Assembly: GCA_003545435.1 (NCBI GenBank)
Contig: DPYI01000010.1
Location: 17,232-25,145, forward strand
Source of the DNA: Patescibacteria group bacterium
GTDB lineage: Bacteria; Patescibacteriota; Microgenomatia; UBA10105; UBA927
DNA: 7,914 nt
Direction of reading: 5' to 3'
Shown here in pieces: positions 5,082-7,914 of this stretch. The notes under the pieces are model-generated. The model saw only the letters and a list, made by a program, of their open reading frames with translations. It had not been told where the DNA came from and did not search any database. Position 1 is the stretch's first letter. Every line of letters begins with the position of its first letter. The position numbers and the translations under genes are program-made.

Positions 5082-5089
5082 AAACGCTA

Positions 5090-5185
5090 AGCAAAGCAAG
5101 AATAGCAAAGCTAGCAGGTCCGGCAACTCGAGTATAATTCTTGAATTACCCGAGTTGCTAAGTAACCCGAGCTGCTCATCTTGCT
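5090..5185 (+). repeat. Hairpin repeat copy 2 (no cargo), upstream of rpmG
   Basis: The left arm is AGCAAAGCAAGAATAGC and following bases through AGCAGGTCCGG (5113-5123). The inner stem GCAACTCG (5123-5130) pairs perfectly with CGAGTTGC (5151-5158), with a further hairpin AATTC-TT-GAATT (5136-5147) at the tip. The right arm runs through AAGTAACCCGAG to CTTGCT. It shares AGCAGGTCCGG exactly with the left arm of copy 3, and CTAAGTAACCCGAG with its right arm. Confidence 0.75.
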
Positions 5186-5193
5186 AATAATGT

Positions 5194-5367
5194 ATGGCCA
5201 AAAAAGACCAACGATTATTATTAGGAATGGTGTGTATGGTGTGTAAATCCACCAATTACGTCACCAAACGGAATAAAATCAACACGCCGGAAAAACTGCA
5301 TCTCTCCAAATACTGCAGACGGTGCAAAAAACACACCGAGCATAAGGAAACAAGTAAACTTGATTAG
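5194..5367 (+). CDS. rpmG: 50S ribosomal protein L33
   Basis: The 57-residue protein MAKKDQRLLLGMVCMVCKS... has the L33 pattern: a central NYVTKRNKINTPEKLHLSKY segment and two CxxC pairs (Cys14/17 and Cys41/44), so it is the zinc-binding type. It binds the 50S subunit near the E site. The gene is a common neighbour of tRNA-Thr and tRNA-Trp, secE and nusG in bacteria; here tRNA-Thr lies 1.8 kb upstream and secE/nusG are absent. No Shine-Dalgarno is present. Repeat copy 2 ends nine bases before the ATG with TAATAA directly after it, and the stop codon runs into the left arm of repeat copy 3. The small ORF is complete. Confidence 0.95.
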   Translation: MAKKDQRLLLGMVCMVCKSTNYVTKRNKINTPEKLHLSKYCRRCKKHTEHKETSKLD

Positions 5368-5394
5368 CGGGTCCAGCAGGTCCGGTTACTTGGC
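5366..5394 (+). repeat. Hairpin repeat copy 3, left arm (before the four-helix-bundle gene)
   Basis: It contains AGCAGGTCCGG (5375-5385), identical to copy 2, then GGTTACTTGG (5384-5393). The latter pairs with CTAAGTAACC (5760-5769) downstream of the next gene through nine Watson-Crick pairs and one G-U. Confidence 0.65.
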
Positions 5395-5400
5395 AAAACC

Positions 5401-5748
5401 ATGGAATTCAGATTTGAAAGTCTTCGTGTATATCAAGAGGCACTTGAATTTGCACATACCGTATATTCAATAACGAAAAAATGGCCATCTTCGTATCGAT
5501 TCTCTCTAACTAATCAATTTCAACGAGCTGCTCTTTCAATCTCTCTTAATATCGCCGAAGGATCCGGAAAAACAAAAAAGGATTTTCAGCATTTTTTATC
5601 TATTGCTCGGGGTTCATGCTATGAATGTATCCCGATAATTCAACTAGCTTATAAAGAAAACCTTCTTACTCATCAGGAGTATGATGCTCTTCGCGAAACA
5701 ATTGTGAGTATAGCGAAAATGCTTACTGCTCTACGAGCAAAAATATAA
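5401..5748 (+). CDS. Four-helix-bundle protein of the 23S rRNA intervening-sequence (IVP) family
   Basis: This 115-residue protein has the family's full signature: FESLRVYQEALEFAHTVYSIT (5-25), WPSSYRFSLTNQFQRAALSI (28-47), NIAEGSGK (50-57) and FLSIARGSCYE (65-75), followed by a fourth helix. The length equals the family norm. Members were first found inside intervening sequences of 23S rRNA genes and resemble the Avd accessory protein of diversity-generating retroelements; they form pentameric bundles thought to bind nucleic acid, with no firm function. No rRNA is present here. Instead the gene lies between two arms of a dispersed hairpin repeat, six bases after the left and 11 before the right. 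The coding sequence looks AT-richer than its neighbours, suggesting transfer. No Shine-Dalgarno. Confidence 0.93.
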   Translation: MEFRFESLRVYQEALEFAHTVYSITKKWPSSYRFSLTNQFQRAALSISLNIAEGSGKTKKDFQHFLSIARGSCYECIPIIQLAYKENLLTHQEYDALRETIVSIAKMLTALRAKI

Positions 5749-5759
5749 TATAATTTTTA

Positions 5760-5796
5760 CTAAGTAACCCGAGTTGCTCGAGTTGCTACTCTTGCC
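5760..5796 (+). repeat. Hairpin repeat copy 3, right arm
   Basis: CTAAGTAACCCGAG (5760-5773) is shared with copy 2, and GAGTTGCTACTCTTGC (5780-5795) with copy 1. It carries two tandem GAGTTGCT units. It ends one base before TATACT (5797-5802), which directly precedes the next ATG. Confidence 0.65.
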
Positions 5797-5802
5797 TATA
5801 CT

Positions 5803-6423
5803 ATGCGGCTAAAAAATACCTACTATTTGATACTCGTTCTCTCGATTCTGGCTGCACTCATCCTCGGACTCAATATAGGGAAAAGAATGCAGCAAACCAA
5901 AAGCAATCCGGATCAAACACAAAATACAATACAGGAAGAATCTCCAACTTCCGCACCCATCACACTGGATACAACCAATAGTACTTCATCACTATCCGGA
6001 ATAAATAACGCAGGTTCCGAGTCAGGATTCCTGAAAAACGCCGCTCCGTCAGGAGGTACTGCAAAAGGAACTCTCTATACAAGCAAATCGTGCGGTGTTT
6101 CATTTTCCTATCCGGATACAGTAATGGTGGAAGAATCAACAACAGATGCAAAGGGTGCAGTATTTACAAACAAATCAAACCCGACAGATATGGTTGTGCT
6201 CACCTGCCAAAAAGATATTCCTAAGCCTCCGTTACCATCTCAAAATATTGAAGACCGGCTCATCGGAACTACACCTGCAAAGCTATACCACGACACGTCA
6301 CAGAAAGACGGAACGCGGGTTGATGCACTTCTTTTCACGCACCCGAAAACGAAACTGGATGTCTTTATCGGCGGATACGGAACAACGTTTAATACGCTTA
6401 TCCAATCTTTAAAAATCCTTTAA
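5803..6423 (+). CDS. Membrane-anchored extracytoplasmic protein (unknown)
   Basis: This 206-residue protein has a hydrophobic anchor at about residues 7-25 after a short basic start (MRLKNTYY), then a long Ser/Thr/Gln-rich linker (30-88). The beta-rich domain opens LYTSKSCGVSFSYPDT with Cys97 and has a second cysteine, Cys135, in VVLTCQKD; the two may form a disulfide. It ends FNTLIQSLKIL. The SFSYPxxxxV pattern and the hydrophobic, lysine-rich end recall PsbP-like or DUF-type surface domains in this kind of genome, but I cannot name one. Repeat copy 3 ends just upstream, and no Shine-Dalgarno is visible. It converges on the Nudix-like gene with nine bases between stops. Confidence 0.8.
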   Translation: MRLKNTYYLILVLSILAALILGLNIGKRMQQTKSNPDQTQNTIQEESPTSAPITLDTTNSTSSLSGINNAGSESGFLKNAAPSGGTAKGTLYTSKSCGVSFSYPDTVMVEESTTDAKGAVFTNKSNPTDMVVLTCQKDIPKPPLPSQNIEDRLIGTTPAKLYHDTSQKDGTRVDALLFTHPKTKLDVFIGGYGTTFNTLIQSLKIL

Positions 6424-6440
6424 ATATAGCTCTTATATTT
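6422..6440. terminator. AT-rich hairpin between convergent genes
   Basis: AAATATA-GCTCT-TATATTT is a perfect seven-pair stem that overlaps both stop codons, with T-rich sequence on the plus-strand side. It could end transcription from both directions, though the stem is weak. Confidence 0.35.
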
Positions 6441-7446
6441 TCTTTCTCTGATAAAGATAATCCTCAAGAAGTGAAACTCTGAGCGGTCCTGTGTGGTGAA
6501 GTTTATAACTTTGACCTTGCACTAATGCGTCTTCTTCGGAATTCGAATGTAATACTGCCTGAGACCAAACTGATTCTGGAATTTCTTCTGACTTCCATTG
6601 AGACAACTGATCTACCGGAACAAAGAGAAGTGAAGATCCCTGCCGCCAAGATGGTTTATTTTCCCAAGCATTTATTACATCTTGCTCTGTCATGACATCG
6701 GACATATCTGCTATATGAATAGTACACACATATGCTGACCTGGTTTCTACAGCTACTCCGTGTAACCGAATTTTCGTTTCAGGAATATCAAGACCAAATT
6801 CCTTCTTAAATCCTGCTATGACCGCATCAACCGGACGAGCGTGATGATCAGGATGCTGTTGGTGTTCACACGTAGGAGTAAGTTTACCGGCGGCAAAACC
6901 ATGACGTGCGCTTACTGCCATCAGAGTAAGCATTAATTCTCCTGTCTTACTGTTTCTGACAAGGAGCATATTGTGTGTTGAATTACCAAACGTAACATCT
7001 GTCTCCAGTAATTCTTTTAACTCCCGGATACCTCTTTTCCATACGTCTTCAGCTGCAACGGGGAGACCCCACAAGACGAAGTAACGACTTAATCTTCCAT
7101 GAAGAGCAAGACCCCCGTCTCCTTCCGGTTGAATCCTATGAATTGTCACTTTTGGATCGTTGGTATCTCCGAATGGACTTCGCTTTTCGCGCGTTAAAGA
7201 AGCAGCTTTAGCATAAGCAGATCGAAGAGCTTCATCCTCTATCCAACCGTCTTTTTCCGGATCTCCCGTTATGGTAGGATAATTTTTATCGAGGGTAACA
7301 TGAACATCAGATGAAAGCAATCCCTCCGGACTACTCCAAAGCTCAATTGCACCGCCGATTTCTCCATTTCTGATACCCTGATCAGGATGTGAGCGGAGAC
7401 TTAAATCGTTCTGCTCATTCTCATGTTCCTTAGGATGTGCAGTCAT
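6433..7446 (-). CDS. Degenerate Nudix-like protein of unknown function
   Basis: From the ATG at 7446 this is a 337-residue soluble protein. Residues 157-221 look Nudix-like: strands NMLLVRNSKTGELMLTLMAV, then a GKLTPTCEH segment in the place of the Nudix-box glycine and glutamate, and AVIAGFKKEFGLDI in the place of the helix normally reading REUxEExGU. The Arg and first two Glu are replaced (Ala, Gly, Lys), leaving one Glu, so pyrophosphohydrolase activity is doubtful. A His-rich insert (HQQHPDHHARP, 195-205) might bind metal. The N-terminal 150 residues, with a WSSPEGLLSSDVHV segment, are unrecognised. A TTG 21 bases upstream is in frame, but the promoter geometry favours 7446. It is convergent with the preceding gene. 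Confidence 0.75.
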   Translation of the reverse strand: MTAHPKEHENEQNDLSLRSHPDQGIRNGEIGGAIELWSSPEGLLSSDVHVTLDKNYPTITGDPEKDGWIEDEALRSAYAKAASLTREKRSPFGDTNDPKVTIHRIQPEGDGGLALHGRLSRYFVLWGLPVAAEDVWKRGIRELKELLETDVTFGNSTHNMLLVRNSKTGELMLTLMAVSARHGFAAGKLTPTCEHQQHPDHHARPVDAVIAGFKKEFGLDIPETKIRLHGVAVETRSAYVCTIHIADMSDVMTEQDVINAWENKPSWRQGSSLLFVPVDQLSQWKSEEIPESVWSQAVLHSNSEEDALVQGQSYKLHHTGPLRVSLLEDYLYQRKKI

Positions 7447-7457
7447 TATAATAACTG

Positions 7458-7486
7458 ATTGTATCAATCTAATTGAATAAATTCAA
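7458..7486 (-). promoter_or_regulatory. Promoter of the Nudix-like gene with a palindrome over the -35
   Basis: On the minus strand: TTGAAT, a 17-base spacer, TACAAT, then 11 bases to the ATG at 7446, so the leader is only a few bases. TTGAAT-TT-ATTCAA (7473-7486) is a palindrome covering the -35 box, an operator candidate. Confidence 0.55.
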
Positions 7487-7558
7487 CGTCACGTCACGCC
7501 ATCGCACTCGTACTTACACTCATATTTACTATTTAACTGTTACGTCATTCTTTCTAAC

Positions 7559-7588
7559 GCAATCATCCAATCCCTGAAAATCCTCTAA
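7559..7588 (+). pseudogene. Possible 3' remnant of a paralogue of the 5803-6423 gene
   Basis: The frame reads AIIQSLKIL followed by TAA, against TLIQSLKIL and TAA at the end of the upstream membrane protein, with mostly third-position base changes. Nothing upstream in the same frame resembles the rest of that protein. It may be a decayed copy or chance similarity of a short amphipathic tail. Confidence 0.25.
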
Positions 7589-7612
7589 CGCTTTTTTCTA
7601 TTACTTTTCGAA

Positions 7613-7650
7613 CTCCTCGAAAATCCAGCATATGCGGCTTTTTAGAGGAG
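7613..7650. terminator. Hairpin downstream of the Cas2/PaaX-like gene
   Basis: CTCCTC (7613-7618) pairs with GAGGAG (7645-7650), an AAAA/TTTT segment follows inside, and the tip is GCATATGC. It lies eight bases beyond the minus-strand stop codon. There is no clear U-run on either strand, so it is a terminator or interspersed palindrome. Confidence 0.4.
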
Positions 7651-7657
7651 TGAAGAA

Positions 7658-7914
7658 TTAAAGATTGAATTGACGCTTCAGAAGCGTATCGTCTTCTAAT
7701 TTCTCAACCAAAAGATATTGAACGGTTACTGGTATTCCGTACAGTTCCCGCAGGAATTCAACTTCCTTAAAACACGGATATGGAGAGATAAAGACGCTTT
7801 TTTGCAGCATCCGAAGTCCGAGTTGTTTCAGGCGCGTCCGGAATACATCACGCGTCTGACCGTATCGGTTCGGGACATCAAACATGACAATGCGCCATTT
7901 CGTATCCCATTTTT
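7658..7914 (-). CDS. Cas2-like/PaaX C-terminal-type protein, 5' end outside the window
   Basis: The open frame runs off the window edge; the visible 84 residues begin KWDTKWRIVMFDVPNRYG. WRIVMFDVP is the first beta strand of the Cas2-like ferredoxin fold with its conserved Asp. RDVFRTRLKQLGLRMLQKSVFISPYPC continues the fold, and the tail ends DDTLLKRQFNL. This form, with SPYPC and an ELYGI segment, is typical of the PaaX-regulator C-terminal domain, which databases often label Cas2. Candidate-phylum genomes carry many such stand-alone copies, usually with an N-terminal helix-turn-helix. No cas gene or CRISPR array is present, so a regulatory rather than adaptation role is more likely. The ATG at 7885 is internal to the strand and not the true start. 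Confidence 0.85.
   Translation of the reverse strand, partial: KWDTKWRIVMFDVPNRYGQTRDVFRTRLKQLGLRMLQKSVFISPYPCFKEVEFLRELYGIPVTVQYLLVEKLEDDTLLKRQFNL

Noticed and set aside
5401..5748. Diversity-generating retroelement (the four-helix-bundle protein as Avd)
   Set aside because: No reverse transcriptase, template repeat or variable repeat is visible; the protein fits the general IVP family.
7658..7914. Reading the Cas2-like protein as evidence of a CRISPR system
   Set aside because: No direct-repeat/spacer array and no other cas gene are present, and the sequence form is that of PaaX-type C-terminal domains.
1..7914. Alternative genetic code (UGA as glycine)
   Set aside because: All recognised genes are full length with UGA unused internally, so the standard bacterial code is sufficient.

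Overview
The window reads as a piece of a small bacterial genome, most likely Candidate Phyla Radiation (Patescibacteria, perhaps Microgenomates). This is an inference from gene style, not a marker-gene placement. Supporting signs are: small single-pass membrane-anchored proteins of unknown function; a PaaX/Cas2-like protein of a type I associate with these genomes; a stand-alone 23S-IVP-type four-helix-bundle gene; a short AdoMet-decarboxylase-like enzyme; many dispersed GC-rich intergenic repeats, one of them read in frame inside a hydrolase; and almost no Shine-Dalgarno sites. UGA is not read as sense in any recognised gene.

Layout: 1-131 is the 3' end of a truncated plus-strand gene. It is followed by an ArsR-type regulator on the minus strand (162-506), whose start codon sits at the edge of a 141-bp MITE-like inverted repeat (508-648). 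Next come tRNA-Tyr(GTA) (772-855), a membrane-anchored four-cysteine protein (923-1420) and a convergent membrane-anchored alpha/beta hydrolase (1417-2472, minus). A short divergent region carries a clear promoter/operator for a 76-residue protein (2639-2869). The stretch 2870-3178 holds a possible gene remnant and the first copy of a hairpin repeat. That copy ends at the promoter of a tRNA cluster, in which tRNA-Thr(GGT) (3292-3363) lies between two halves (3179-3210 and 3392-3434) that fit together as one complete tRNA. The stretch 3435-3715 has no gene but contains strong hairpins. Then follow a SpeD-like AdoMet-decarboxylase-family protein (3716-4102), a secreted SGNH/GDSL hydrolase (4151-5044), hairpin repeat copy 2, ribosomal protein L33 (5194-5367), a four-helix-bundle gene (5401-5748) enclosed by the split arms of repeat copy 3, a membrane-anchored protein (5803-6423), a convergent degenerate Nudix-like protein (6433-7446, minus), and a 5'-truncated Cas2/PaaX-like protein (7658-7914, minus).

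Two themes tie the window together. First, several genes have a sigma-70-like promoter whose -10 box ends only 7-11 nt before the start codon, which implies leaderless or near-leaderless mRNAs. Second, a dispersed hairpin repeat occurs twice without cargo and once with a four-helix-bundle gene between its arms, and each right arm ends at a -10-like box in front of the next gene. The SpeD-like protein and the SGNH hydrolase are the only clear same-strand pair with a short gap; otherwise the genes look individually transcribed, and no metabolic pathway is assembled here.
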